A stretch of 38,400 nucleotides of DNA. It comes from Thiotrichaceae bacterium. Lineage in GTDB: Bacteria > Pseudomonadota > Gammaproteobacteria > Thiotrichales > Thiotrichaceae. The notes beneath the pieces are model-generated. The model did no database searches. It was not told the origin of the DNA and was given only the letters and a program-made list of their open reading frames with translations. The stretch lies in assembly GCA_015486375.1 (NCBI GenBank), contig WFRR01000122.1:1-38400 (forward strand), in the 5' to 3' direction. Below are positions 30,677 to 37,809 of this stretch, in pieces. How positions within the stretch are numbered: the first letter of the stretch is position 1; each line of letters begins with the position of its first letter. The translations under genes were made by a program, and so were the position numbers.

Positions 30677-31204
30677 TTATTGCTCATAAAGATTGCGACG
30701 TAAATGAGATGCAACATCTGCTTCAGAGCTATGCAGTAAAGCAATTGCATCATCAACAATGGGTCGAATTGCTTTCGCTTTTGAACGACCGACACAGATT
30801 CGATTTGCTAACCACCGATCGCTTATCTTACCACCTTTGCCACAGTAACCACACCATGCGGCTAACCATAGCGGCGGGAACAAGTCACGACGACCAAGCT
30901 CTGTTTCAAATGACATCGATCTAAAGTGATTACGCTGATCAAAGCCGACACGATAAGCCAAATCTGAAAAATCCCCTAGTATCATCTGTTGATCGTTGGG
31001 GTTAACAAAAGCAAATACAAAAGCTGTTTCAAATGACCTCAGTCCTACCAAGGCCGATAACACATCTTCTCTTGATATACCTGTCACTATACACTTGGCT
31101 CCTTTGTTTTGAGATGCAGCAGATACTGCCATTGTTTTAAAATCCCCCGACGATTTAGGATTCATCATTGTTAATAACTCAATGATACCTTTTGATTCAG
31201 CCAT
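30677..31204 (-). CDS. Candidate late gene regulator in the position of Q
   Basis: 175 residues, soluble, mixed composition. A Trp/Cys-containing stretch W-L-A-A-W-C-G-Y-C-G-K-G-G-K-I-S-D-R-W-L (about 112-131) could be a small helical or metal-binding region. It is followed by a basic helix (V-G-R-S-K-A-K-A-I-R-P-I-V-D-D-A) that resembles a helix-turn-helix. I do not recognise a known antiterminator family by sequence. The location is telling: last gene before a duplicated late promoter with an untranslated leader and terminators, the arrangement of Q-pR'-tR'. GGGGA precedes the start and it has its own promoter. Functional call is inference from context. Confidence 0.55.
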   Translation of the reverse strand: MAESKGIIELLTMMNPKSSGDFKTMAVSAASQNKGAKCIVTGISREDVLSALVGLRSFETAFVFAFVNPNDQQMILGDFSDLAYRVGFDQRNHFRSMSFETELGRRDLFPPLWLAAWCGYCGKGGKISDRWLANRICVGRSKAKAIRPIVDDAIALLHSSEADVASHLRRNLYEQ

Positions 31205-31222
31205 AAATTCCCCACAAATTAA

Positions 31223-31251
31223 ATAACAAAAAAATTAAAATACTTAGTCAA
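31223..31251 (-). promoter_or_regulatory. Promoter of the 175-residue regulator gene
   Basis: Minus strand TTGACT (31251-31246), 17-base AT-rich spacer, TGTTAT (31228-31223), then GTGGGGAATTT before the ATG at 31204. Confidence 0.45.
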
Positions 31252-31272
31252 TAAATTAAATAACTATCAACT

Positions 31273-31791
31273 TCATTCATCACTTCCGAATAATCTATCC
31301 ATAAAACCCTTAGGCATACCGCGCACCGTGCCACCCGTACCACCACCATCATCACCTGTATTACCATCATCAATTGGTTGTGCTATTGGTAAAACAGGAT
31401 CAGCATCACCCGCGACTTTATAGCCCGTCGATTTGATGTGATTGACAAAACTAACACCCTCGTTATTCACACCTGAAACACGTCGATTAATTAACCGCGT
31501 GGTTGAAACAATCAGACCGCGCTTAGCCGCTTCAGTGACACGTACTTGAATCTTTAATGCCTGCGAAAAACGTGGAATATCTAAGCCTTTAGTTTCACCC
31601 TCGAAGTAATACATACCTTGATCAATCCTAAGTTGACCACCCGCATGTAACCAAGCGACGGTGTAACCATCAATGCCGGGGTACTGTTTAATCCAAGCGA
31701 CTGCATCTTGAACACCTGATTGCCGATGCCCTGTTTTACCTGAGGCACAAACACCTGTTGAACTATTGCTGCGATCACTTGAATTAATCAT
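31273..31791 (-). CDS. Hypothetical protein of the replication operon, 172 aa
   Basis: 172 residues. A folded N-terminal part (V-Q-D-A-V-A-W-I-K-Q-Y-P-G-I-D-G-Y-T-V-A-W-L) is followed by a basic helix region (R-V-T-E-A-A-K-R-G-L-I-V-S-T-T-R-L-I-N-R-R-V). A Gly/Asp-rich linker (D-D-G-N-T-G-D-D-G-G-G-T-G-G) leads to a short acidic-hydrophobic tail (F-M-D-R-L-F-G-S-D-E). A flexible linker with such a tail is reminiscent of proteins that dock on replication partners, as SSB does, but the N-terminal part is not recognisable as an OB fold. AAGG lies nine bases before the ATG. It follows the initiator gene by six bases. Confidence 0.55.
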   Translation of the reverse strand: MINSSDRSNSSTGVCASGKTGHRQSGVQDAVAWIKQYPGIDGYTVAWLHAGGQLRIDQGMYYFEGETKGLDIPRFSQALKIQVRVTEAAKRGLIVSTTRLINRRVSGVNNEGVSFVNHIKSTGYKVAGDADPVLPIAQPIDDGNTGDDGGGTGGTVRGMPKGFMDRLFGSDE

Positions 31792-31797
31792 TACTAA

Positions 31798-32742
31798 CTA
31801 CCTTACTTCTTTGTTTGCATTCACTGATTGCATTGCATCGATACGCTGCGTTCTTAGCGTCTGTAGCAATGATCTGTACTGTTTGAATGACTTGCCATCC
31901 GCACACTCAGGAAAGCCGTTTCGCAGGGCATAGGCTGGCAAGGCGTGGTCATATTGAGGAATAGGTGGAATAAAGCCCGTAGCTGCGCTTTGATTGTTAA
32001 CACGGCGATTAGCATTCGCTTTCGTTTTATATTCATTTAAGCCGTTAAGCTGATCGAATTTATCAGGGTTACGAATAAACTGAGTAAGATAGTTAGCAAG
32101 ATGAACATCCCATTCGTGTTGCGATTTCTGAATATGCGCTCTTGCTTCCCAGTGTCCCTGATATTCAATTATCCAATCTATATCGATCTTGGACACATCA
32201 TCTCCACGCTTTGTTAAATAGCTCTTTATCCATTCTCGATTGTATTTCCAATCTAAACTCATGGCGAATCTTTCAACAGAATCACCAATATTTTCTATGT
32301 TGATGTTGTTGTAAAGATGTGGGCTGTACCTTTGATTTACCTCGGGCTGTACCTTTTCATAACTATTTGATTTATTAGGTACATCTAGTGATTTACCTTC
32401 GGTCAACCTATGGTCGTACCTTTTTTGGCCAGAAAAATTCGCAGCTTCAAAAGGCAAGTAAAAAACATGCTTGCCTCGATTAACTAGCAGGGATACTTTG
32501 ATCATTCTTGCAAGTACAGATCGCACTTTGCTACGAGTAGGCGTGCATCCTTTGCGACCATTGACGGTGGGAACAGAGAGCCGTTCGCGTAGGTACGCAT
32601 CGTTAATACGATAAGTAATACCGACCACGCATGTCTCATAGTCCATATTCGAGACCAAACATAAATACAACTTTGATAACTCAGGTGGTTCATCAATCAG
32701 CACATTGAGTGCTTCACTTGAAACTGAAACGATAGCAGCCAT
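31798..32742 (-). CDS. Replication initiator, O-like with DnaT-like C-terminal domain
   Basis: 314 residues. The N-terminal 110 residues look like a winged helix (S-K-V-R-S-V-L-A-R-M-I-K-V-S-L-L-V ... H-V-F-Y-L-P-F) as in phage O-type initiators. Residues about 160-225 (M-S-L-D-W-K-Y-N ... F-I-R-N-P-D-K-F) match the DnaT DNA-binding domain (M-x-L-D-W x P), which loads DnaB. Between them is a polar linker encoded by DNA with iteron-like repeats. Its ATG overlaps the helicase stop as TAATG. It would melt the origin inside its own gene and recruit the phage DnaB next door. Confidence 0.75.
   Translation of the reverse strand: MAAIVSVSSEALNVLIDEPPELSKLYLCLVSNMDYETCVVGITYRINDAYLRERLSVPTVNGRKGCTPTRSKVRSVLARMIKVSLLVNRGKHVFYLPFEAANFSGQKRYDHRLTEGKSLDVPNKSNSYEKVQPEVNQRYSPHLYNNINIENIGDSVERFAMSLDWKYNREWIKSYLTKRGDDVSKIDIDWIIEYQGHWEARAHIQKSQHEWDVHLANYLTQFIRNPDKFDQLNGLNEYKTKANANRRVNNQSAATGFIPPIPQYDHALPAYALRNGFPECADGKSFKQYRSLLQTLRTQRIDAMQSVNANKEVR
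32321..32424. repeat. Iteron-like repeats: candidate phage replication origin
   Basis: GGGCTGTACCTTT occurs at 32321-32333 and 32344-32356 (23 bases apart), with GGTCGTACCTTTT at about 32412-32424 (68 bases, three turns of about 23, further on). An inverted GGTAC at about 32378 and GATTTACCTTC lie between. They sit in the linker part of the initiator gene, as the lambda ori iterons sit in gene O, with AT-rich DNA beside them. Confidence 0.5.
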
Positions 32743-34274
32743 TAGAATTGCCCCTTATTATGCTTTATTGCTGGTGGTGCAAAAGGATGGGTAGGATTGG
32801 GAGTTGGAGCTAGAGCTGTTGAGGTAGGGGTATTATAAGCTTCGTTATTATCAAGATCACGAAACCGTGCGTATTGCCCTTCAAACTTAAGATTAACCGT
32901 GCCAATTTCACCATTACGAAATTTACGAATAATGATCTCGGCTTTGCCCTTTGATCCCGAATCATCGGGTTCATACACTTCATGACGGTACATAAACATA
33001 ATTAGATCAGCATCTTGCTCAATTTCGCCTGAATCGCGCAGGTCGGACATGATTGGGCGTTTATTAGGACGCTCTTCACATTTACGACTGAGTTGTGATA
33101 ATACAATGATGGGTACATTAAACTCTAATGCTGTCTTTTTAAGTTCGCGCGTAATCTCAGATAATTCAAGATTGCGATTTTGAGAAGGTCGTGCAGACTC
33201 CATAAGCTGCAAGTAATCAATGACAATCAAACCTAAGCCATCGTGCTTTGTTTCTAGCTTGCGAACCATTCTGCGACATGAAGCGCGAATATCATGTACA
33301 TTAATTGAGGGCGAAGTATTAATAAATAGATTATGCTTTTTATTCATCAGGCTACTCTCGATACCACTCGCTATCCTTGCCCAGCCTTTACCTCCATTGT
33401 TATTGAGATTCCAAGGATTTCTTACATCACTCAAATTAAGTGAGGCAGCATCAGAGATAATACGTTGCGTTAATTGGTGAACGGGCATTTCGAGCGAAAA
33501 AACCATGACAGCCTTTGTTTCAGCCACCGCCGAGGCTGCATTCATTGCGAAAGTCGTTTTGCCCATTGATGGGCGACCTGCCACGATAATTAGATCGCCT
33601 GCGACAAAACCACTGGTTTGTTTATCTAATGTCGCGCTACCTGTGGTTACGCCTAATAATGGGTTCGTGCTAAGGTCTACCTTGGCTTGCTCACCCATCA
33701 TATTCATCGTATCCCGTAATGCGACATTGAGAGAAACCATCTCGCTTTGCTGCTCAATAAGACTGTTAGAGAGTTTAAATAAACCTGCCTCTGTCTCGCT
33801 GATAATAACTTTCGCACTGTTTTGACCGGGATTAAAAAGCTTTGCGATTTGCTGCGTCAACAGATCAATTCCGCTTCTTAATACATAATTTTCTTGCAGA
33901 ATTTTCGCATAGCCAACCACATTCGCCGCACTCGGGGTATCTTTTGCGATAGTACCTAAATAGGCAAGCCCGCCCGCATCTTCTAGTTGATTGCGCCTAC
34001 CAAGATGGTCTGAAAGGGTAATAACATCTAAGCCTGTTTTTGCAGCATGTAGCTCTAATGCTGCGGTATAGATTAAACGGTGGTCGTGGCGATAAAACAC
34101 ATCTTCTGTAGCGATAATCGATGCAATGCGATCAATACTGTTTTCATCAAGCATAAATGCCCCTAAAACAGATTGCTCGGCTTCGAGCGACCACGGTGGA
34201 ACATTCATTTGCGGGACGTTTAAATGCGTCACATTGTTTGTGTGGTGAAGTTGTGCATTATTATTTTGACTCAT
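32742..34274 (-). CDS. dnaB: Replicative DNA helicase, DnaB family
   Basis: 510 residues. The N-terminal domain has P-P-W-S-L-E-A-E-Q-S-V-L-G-A-F-M-L (26-42). The C-terminal RecA-like ATPase domain has Walker A G-R-P-S-M-G-K-T (233-240), S-L-E-M-P (260-264), Walker B L-I-V-I-D-Y-L-Q-L-M (349-358) and L-S-Q-L-S-R-K-C-E-E-R with D-L-R-D-S-G-E-I-E-Q-D-A-D. Length is a little above the bacterial norm because of polar extensions at both ends. No intein or missing motif. It works with the O/DnaT-like initiator encoded directly downstream. Confidence 0.97.
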   Translation of the reverse strand: MSQNNNAQLHHTNNVTHLNVPQMNVPPWSLEAEQSVLGAFMLDENSIDRIASIIATEDVFYRHDHRLIYTAALELHAAKTGLDVITLSDHLGRRNQLEDAGGLAYLGTIAKDTPSAANVVGYAKILQENYVLRSGIDLLTQQIAKLFNPGQNSAKVIISETEAGLFKLSNSLIEQQSEMVSLNVALRDTMNMMGEQAKVDLSTNPLLGVTTGSATLDKQTSGFVAGDLIIVAGRPSMGKTTFAMNAASAVAETKAVMVFSLEMPVHQLTQRIISDAASLNLSDVRNPWNLNNNGGKGWARIASGIESSLMNKKHNLFINTSPSINVHDIRASCRRMVRKLETKHDGLGLIVIDYLQLMESARPSQNRNLELSEITRELKKTALEFNVPIIVLSQLSRKCEERPNKRPIMSDLRDSGEIEQDADLIMFMYRHEVYEPDDSGSKGKAEIIIRKFRNGEIGTVNLKFEGQYARFRDLDNNEAYNTPTSTALAPTPNPTHPFAPPAIKHNKGQF

Positions 34275-35137
34275 GATTGCACCTCCTCACTTAACTCAAA
34301 CATATCTGTTTGCTTGCCTTTTTCTGATTCTTGCGCCTTTTGATTAATCCATAAATACTCAGTTTTGTGAATGCTGCCTTTGTTGCTTTGAGCGAGAGCA
34401 TTGAAATTAACTATTTTCCAGTCAGCTAATTTATCGCAATAAATATCAGTTTTATATCCAGAAACAATCACTTTTGCGGGACTTTTTATCAAAACATCAA
34501 GCAATGCTTCGTGATCTTTAGTTGTTAATTCGTGACTATAACCACCCAACTTATTATTTCTGGTGCTAAGAACGTAGGGAGGATCGACATAGATTAAGCT
34601 ATCGATAGACTCATAATTCTTTATAATTTCAAGCGCGGGCTTATTTTCAATTACAACAGACTTTAATCGCTTAGCAATGTTGTGCAAATGATCAAAGTCA
34701 TTGTTAAATGCGCTTACAGCGTCAGGATGAGTTCTAAAGCCTGTTTTTCCTTTTCTTGAAATTGCATCGCTTGAGAAACCCATTGCTGACAATATTAAAA
34801 TATTTCGTGCATCTTCAACCGCACTTGATGTTTTACTGTTTTTGGTATTTTGCGAAAGGTCGAACACTTCACGGGAGTAAGGTGTAAAGCGCATCGACTC
34901 AATTAACTCATTTCGCATTGATTGGTTGCGAATTGTTTCAAAGAAGCGGACTAATCTATTGCTTACATCGTTGTAAATTTCAATATGAGAAGGTTCTTTT
35001 CTTAATAGAACGCTTGCCGCGCCGCCAAATGGCTCAATATATTTTTCATGGTCAGGGAAAAAAGAAATAATCCATGGTGCAATGCGCCATTTGCCGCCGT
35101 GGTAGCGGAATGCAGGGCGAGATAAAGGCTTGCTCAT
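34271..35137 (-). CDS. dam: DNA adenine methylase, D12 class (Dam family)
   Basis: 288 residues. R-Y-H-G-G-K (11-16), I-E-P-F-G-G-A (34-40, AdoMet motif I) and Y-V-D-P-P-Y (183-188, catalytic motif IV) are the diagnostic motifs; Y-S-H-E-L-T and V-I-V-S-G-Y follow. It is an orphan methylase in the replication operon, no restriction partner nearby. Likely target is GATC (inferred from the family). It overlaps the helicase gene by ATGA. It could protect phage DNA from restriction or mark the phage origin. Confidence 0.93.
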   Translation of the reverse strand: MSKPLSRPAFRYHGGKWRIAPWIISFFPDHEKYIEPFGGAASVLLRKEPSHIEIYNDVSNRLVRFFETIRNQSMRNELIESMRFTPYSREVFDLSQNTKNSKTSSAVEDARNILILSAMGFSSDAISRKGKTGFRTHPDAVSAFNNDFDHLHNIAKRLKSVVIENKPALEIIKNYESIDSLIYVDPPYVLSTRNNKLGGYSHELTTKDHEALLDVLIKSPAKVIVSGYKTDIYCDKLADWKIVNFNALAQSNKGSIHKTEYLWINQKAQESEKGKQTDMFELSEEVQS

Positions 35138-35310
35138 GATTGATCCCCCTTGCTTAACTCACTATCGACTATCGCCCGATAAGCAGACGGTAAAATAAAA
35201 TAACAGCGCACTAGCACTGCAAATAATTCAGCGTGATTTATTTGATAAATCTGCGCTAAATCGCGGCTACAAGGTATCTGAACCTTGCCTAAATAATTGA
35301 TATATGGCAT
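35134..35310 (-). CDS. Small first gene of the replication operon, 58 aa
   Basis: ATG at 35308-35310 with ATAGGAGGCAATT upstream, one of the strongest ribosome binding sites here; stop TGA overlaps the methylase ATG as ATGA. 58 residues: M-P-Y-I-N-Y-L-G-K-V-Q-I-P-C-S-R-D-L-A-Q-I-Y, then L-F-A-V-L-V-R-C-Y-F-I-L-P-S-A-Y-R. A mostly helical small protein, possibly DNA binding, but no family recognised. Confidence 0.65.
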   Translation of the reverse strand: MPYINYLGKVQIPCSRDLAQIYQINHAELFAVLVRCYFILPSAYRAIVDSELSKGDQS

Positions 35311-35528
35311 AATTGCCTCCTATCTTAGTTAGCCCGTTTCGATACCCAACTCTTTCAAAAATATAGGTATTTAAACGGGTTTTCTTTTGCCTGCAATAAA
35401 CGTCAAACGCCTACCTCAGACCCCAATAAATCGAACACAAACCGCGCTCGATCTCGTAAAGCAAAGAAGGCCACATCGTAATATCAAGTTCTCAATATCA
35501 GAGGATATGGCACAGTTTTTACGCCTTT

Positions 35529-35554
35529 GGGTAATGCGTATGGGTGCATTACCC
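35529..35554. other. Hairpin in a 356-base stretch without a supported gene
   Basis: GGGTAATGC and GCATTACCC pair perfectly around GTATGGGT. The surrounding stretch 35311-35666 is the leader between the Cro-like gene and the replication operon on the minus strand. A plus-strand open frame opening with TTG at 35387 crosses it but looks non-coding. The hairpin could be a nut-type antitermination structure or part of a small RNA; no T run follows, so a simple terminator is less likely. Confidence 0.4.
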
Positions 35555-35666
35555 CCGCTAGCGTGTCGCGGTTATTTTGTAAACTTTCAAAGGCTTATAA
35601 AGCTTATAAGGCATTTTCATGAAACCTTTTTTATTGTTTGGACGTTGATATTTAGTAAGGGCATCT

Positions 35667-35918
35667 TTAAACCCCTATGTCATCTGACTTTTTCAAAAAC
35701 CCTTTGCTTTTTAAAAAAGAACTTAATACGTGCATTTTCTTGAATCCTGCATCTTTTATTTTTTCATTCGCAAACGCAGAGAGCCAAGATGAAGTAAGAC
35801 CCGTTGATTCAGACACAATCATGAAATTGCGTCGATCATTTACCTTGGGTGATGCTTCATCAAGCGCATCTAGCACTTCCTTGTAGCTGTTATTTGCATT
35901 TTCTTTCAATTGATTCAT
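35667..35918 (-). CDS. Cro-like small DNA-binding protein
   Basis: 83 residues from the ATG at 35916-35918. A helix-turn-helix-like region V-S-E-S-T-G-L-T-S-S-W-L-S-A-F-A-N-E-K-I (34-53) is followed by F-K-K-M-H-V-L-S-S-F-L-K-S-K-G-F-L. It is divergent from the repressor gene with operator CAAATATATTTG in between and is the first gene of the leftward operon, the place of Cro. No ribosome binding site precedes the ATG, and the -10-like TTATAT is only a few bases upstream, so the mRNA is probably leaderless. An upstream in-frame ATG at 36005 would read through the operator and is unlikely. Confidence 0.65.
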   Translation of the reverse strand: MNQLKENANNSYKEVLDALDEASPKVNDRRNFMIVSESTGLTSSWLSAFANEKIKDAGFKKMHVLSSFLKSKGFLKKSDDIGV

Positions 35919-35923
35919 GTTGC

Positions 35924-35954
35924 ATATAATCAAATATATTTGAATGTATGTCAA
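35924..35954 (-). promoter_or_regulatory. Leftward early promoter with operator O1
   Basis: Minus strand: perfect TTGACA (35954-35949) and GATTAT/TTATAT (about 35931-35924). The palindromic operator CAAATATATTTG (35931-35942) occupies the spacer, so repressor binding would block the promoter. Drives the Cro-like gene and probably the replication operon. Confidence 0.7.
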
Positions 35955-35977
35955 TACTCTTTTTAACTTACGATCAA

Positions 35978-35992
35978 TATAATTTAAGGATG
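35978..35992 (+). promoter_or_regulatory. Repressor promoter with leaderless start
   Basis: TATAAT at 35978-35983 places the transcription start at or next to the ATG at 35990-35992. No good -35 is visible, as in promoters that need an activator such as lambda PRM. The nearest operator is O1 about 35 bases upstream. Confidence 0.5.
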
Positions 35993-36427
35993 AGATCAAT
36001 AACACACACAGATATTAGTAAAAACTTAGAAGAGCTTATAAAACTAAAAGGAGAACTCTCTAGAAAAGAAATAGAGAGGATGACCGAGAGAGCTGGAACA
36101 AAAGTCACATCCACTACTCTTGGGAACTTCATTAATGACCCTGAATTAAGAAGCCCTTGGATTAAAACAATAATCGCGCTGGCATATGTCCTCAAGGTTG
36201 AGCCGTGGGCATTGATGATTAAGAACTCGCCCTTGGATCAAGTTACAAAGCATCCCATCGAAAAAATTAGTCCAGAAGGGTATTTGCTTCTGTATGCTTT
36301 TGAAAATGCTACAGAAAGTGCTAAATACTCTATGATGGACGCTGCCGCCATTATATTAAGTAATACCAACTCGAAGACTTTTCACGAGATCAAGGACGCT
36401 CAGACAAGATACAGTCAAAGTAAATAG
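35990..36427 (+). CDS. Prophage repressor, helix-turn-helix (XRE-like)
   Basis: 145 residues from the ATG at 35990, which lies just after a perfect TATAAT; an ATG at 35948 would start inside the operator region without a ribosome binding site. The N-terminal half is a helix-turn-helix domain: N-L-E-E-L-I-K-L-K-G-E-L-S-R-K-E-I-E-R-M, then V-T-S-T-T-L-G-N-F-I-N-D-P and I-K-T-I-I-A-L-A-Y-V-L-K-V-E-P-W-A-L. The C-terminal 50 residues are helical (L-L-L-Y-A-F-E-N-A-T-E-S-A-K-Y-S-M-M-D-A-A-A) and may dimerise. There is no LexA/CI-type protease domain, so induction would not be by RecA-stimulated self-cleavage. It lies between leftward operator O1 and rightward operators O2 and O3. Confidence 0.75.
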   Translation: MRSITHTDISKNLEELIKLKGELSRKEIERMTERAGTKVTSTTLGNFINDPELRSPWIKTIIALAYVLKVEPWALMIKNSPLDQVTKHPIEKISPEGYLLLYAFENATESAKYSMMDAAAIILSNTNSKTFHEIKDAQTRYSQSK

Positions 36428-36457
36428 TAAGGATAAATATAAGCACAATACCACTCT

Positions 36458-36483
36458 GCACTCAGTTCATCTGAGTGCTTTCA
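36458..36483 (+). terminator. Hairpin behind the repressor gene
   Basis: GCACTCAG and CTGAGTGC form an 8-bp stem with loop TTCAT followed by TTTC. Probably the repressor transcript end. The gap 36484-36632 shows nothing else I can name. Confidence 0.5.
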
Positions 36484-36632
36484 CCTGACGCAACTCAAAG
36501 AAACCTTAAATACTTAAACCCTCCCTCCTTGCTAGTCATTTGAACCAAAAATAACCCCTCATAAAAATAATATCCCAAACTTTCTATAAATTCCTCTTGA
36601 TAGTAAAAATATCAATATATTCGCACAGCCTT

Positions 36633-36678
36633 CAAATATATTTGTTGACTATACCCTTATCTTCAAATATATTTGAAG
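36633..36678 (+). promoter_or_regulatory. Rightward early promoter with operators O2 and O3
   Basis: TTGACT (36645-36650), 17 bases, TATATT (36668-36673). Operator CAAATATATTTG occurs at 36633-36644, directly before the -35, and at 36664-36675, over the -10; the second is extended to the palindrome CTTCAAATATATTTGAAG. Same operator as at 35931-35942. It drives the plus-strand operon from the Fis-like gene on. Two operators here and one on the other side of the repressor resemble the lambda OL/OR scheme. Confidence 0.8.
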
Positions 36679-36755
36679 ATCGGAAACGCTCGGAATATGC
36701 TTGGCGATTACAGAGTAAAAAAGAAAGAGCATTACATTTAAGGGGAAACACATAA

Positions 36756-37031
36756 ATGACAACAGAATCAACAGTAGTTATTAAAGACAATTTGGAAGAG
36801 GAAGCTAAGCGGCTCTCATTGCGCTTATTAAGCGAAGCAGGCGATGTACCTAAAAACGCCTTTATTTATCGGGGCGTAATGCAGATTGCTGAGAAAGCAG
36901 TATTAAAAGCTACATTGGCATATTGCAAAAATAATCAAAGCCAATCGGCAGAATTGCTCGGCATTAATCGCGCCACGCTTCGCACTAAAGCCGCTCGATT
37001 TAATTTGCTTATTATTAATAAGAAGGGTTAA
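36756..37031 (+). CDS. Fis-like DNA-bending protein
   Basis: 91 residues. The C-terminal half (A-E-K-A-V-L-K-A-T-L-A-Y-C-K-N-N-Q-S-Q-S-A-E-L-L-G-I-N-R-A-T-L) matches the Fis helix-turn-helix region, with N-Q-x-x-A-A-x-x-x-G-I-N-R-x-T-L-R as the signature. The N-terminal 40 residues are polar, with the beta-hairpin part shorter than or different from host Fis. Size is near that of Fis (98 in E. coli). First gene of the rightward early operon. Host Fis aids lambda excision and other site-specific recombination, so a phage copy ahead of the presumed integrase region could serve excision or early gene control. Confidence 0.8.
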   Translation: MTTESTVVIKDNLEEEAKRLSLRLLSEAGDVPKNAFIYRGVMQIAEKAVLKATLAYCKNNQSQSAELLGINRATLRTKAARFNLLIINKKG

Positions 37032-37036
37032 TAGTG

Positions 37037-37303
37037 ATGATTGTATTTTACACATTGGGCGGTGAAAAACTCGGAGAGAGTGATTTTAAAGCCGCTATTC
37101 CTCGTATTAGCGAGGAAGTGATTAAAGGTGGTGAGAGCTACCAAGTGGTAGGTATCACTCACAAATTGAGTAGTGCATTAGGTAAATGCAGCGAAATCAA
37201 AGTGACCTGCAAACTATTAGGTTCTTTTATTAATTATATTCCTGATGCTCATTCTGATGAGTATTTTTCTGAAGAGTCAACTGGACATAAATATGACAAA
37301 TAA
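37037..37303 (+). CDS. Hypothetical early protein, 88 aa
   Basis: Begins at ATG 37037-37039 or GTG 37034-37036, with AAGGG upstream. 88 residues, predicted beta-rich N-terminal part (M-I-V-F-Y-T-L-G-G-E-K-L-G-E-S-D-F) and a middle with S-Y-Q-V-V-G-I-T-H-K-L. The C-terminus is acidic and polar. No family recognised. It overlaps the next gene by 11 bases. Confidence 0.6.
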   Translation: MIVFYTLGGEKLGESDFKAAIPRISEEVIKGGESYQVVGITHKLSSALGKCSEIKVTCKLLGSFINYIPDAHSDEYFSEESTGHKYDK

Positions 37304-37472
37304 AACCGATATTCTTGAAAAATTAAATGATGTTAAAGACTACTTATCAGATATCGACACACCTAGTGAATTATTAGTCGACATACCTGAACTCTTAGAA
37401 GATCAACTGATTTCTAATCTAGTTCATCTCGACGAAATAATTGATTTTATCGAAGAGAATGTAGAAGCATGA
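37293..37472 (+). CDS. Small acidic protein, 59 aa
   Basis: 59 residues from the ATG at 37293 (M-T-N-K-T-D-I-L-E-K-L-N-D-V), which overlaps the end of the previous gene; an ATG at 37245 lies deeper inside it. The protein is strongly acidic and helical (Asp, Glu, Leu, Ile rich). It could be a DNA-mimic or inhibitor type early protein, but there is no direct evidence. It overlaps the next gene by ATGA. Confidence 0.55.
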   Translation: MTNKTDILEKLNDVKDYLSDIDTPSELLVDIPELLEDQLISNLVHLDEIIDFIEENVEA

Positions 37473-37699
37473 AAAATAATGATACAGATTTTTTATTAAG
37501 AAATATTCAGCATCAATATAATCGCGAAATTTTAGAATTAAAGCAACGTCGTCATAAACTTGAACGCATGATTAGCGATATTGATCAGACGTTGGATCAA
37601 ACAGAAAAAAGAGTAAAGGAAGCAAAAAGAATTCAAGCAAATATTAGATCGGGGGGGGATAAAGAAGAGATTACAGAGTCACTTATTAATTTTTATTAA
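37469..37699 (+). CDS. Small coiled-coil protein, 76 aa
   Basis: 76 residues, nearly all helical, with alternating charged residues (E-L-K-Q-R-R-H-K-L-E-R-M-I-S-D-I-D-Q-T-L-D-Q-T-E-K-R-V). Start ATG overlaps the previous stop as ATGA. No family recognised. A terminator follows. Confidence 0.55.
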   Translation: MKNNDTDFLLRNIQHQYNREILELKQRRHKLERMISDIDQTLDQTEKRVKEAKRIQANIRSGGDKEEITESLINFY

Positions 37700-37721
37700 A
37701 AACAATAGAAAAGCAAGATGT

Positions 37722-37759
37722 AAAAAAGCCCGAACCTCAATAAAGAGATCGGGCTTTTT
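37722..37759 (+). terminator. Intrinsic terminator, repeat copy 1
   Basis: AAAAAGCCCGA ... TCGGGCTTTTT with an inner CTC/GAG pair around AATAAA. Part of a 63-bp direct repeat (37722-37784) found again at 38051-38113 with two differences. Confidence 0.85.
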
Positions 37760-37809
37760 AGGTGCAATGATTCAACCAAAATCAAACCCAATAAAGAAAG
37801 GTAATCAAT

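Noticed and set aside
30511-30687. Minus-strand frame of 58 residues starting inside the end of the 175-residue gene
   Set aside because: No ribosome binding site, unlikely composition (ends G-S-C-I-P-T-A-F-Y), and it crosses the late promoter. The same bases at 21837 are closed by a stop, so the conservation is at DNA level.
34271-35137. Restriction-modification system around the adenine methylase
   Set aside because: No restriction endonuclease gene lies nearby; the HNH gene is 6 kb away next to terminase and fits the packaging type.
35387-35743. Plus-strand 118-residue frame starting with TTG
   Set aside because: Rare start, no ribosome binding site, and its last third is antisense to the Cro-like gene.
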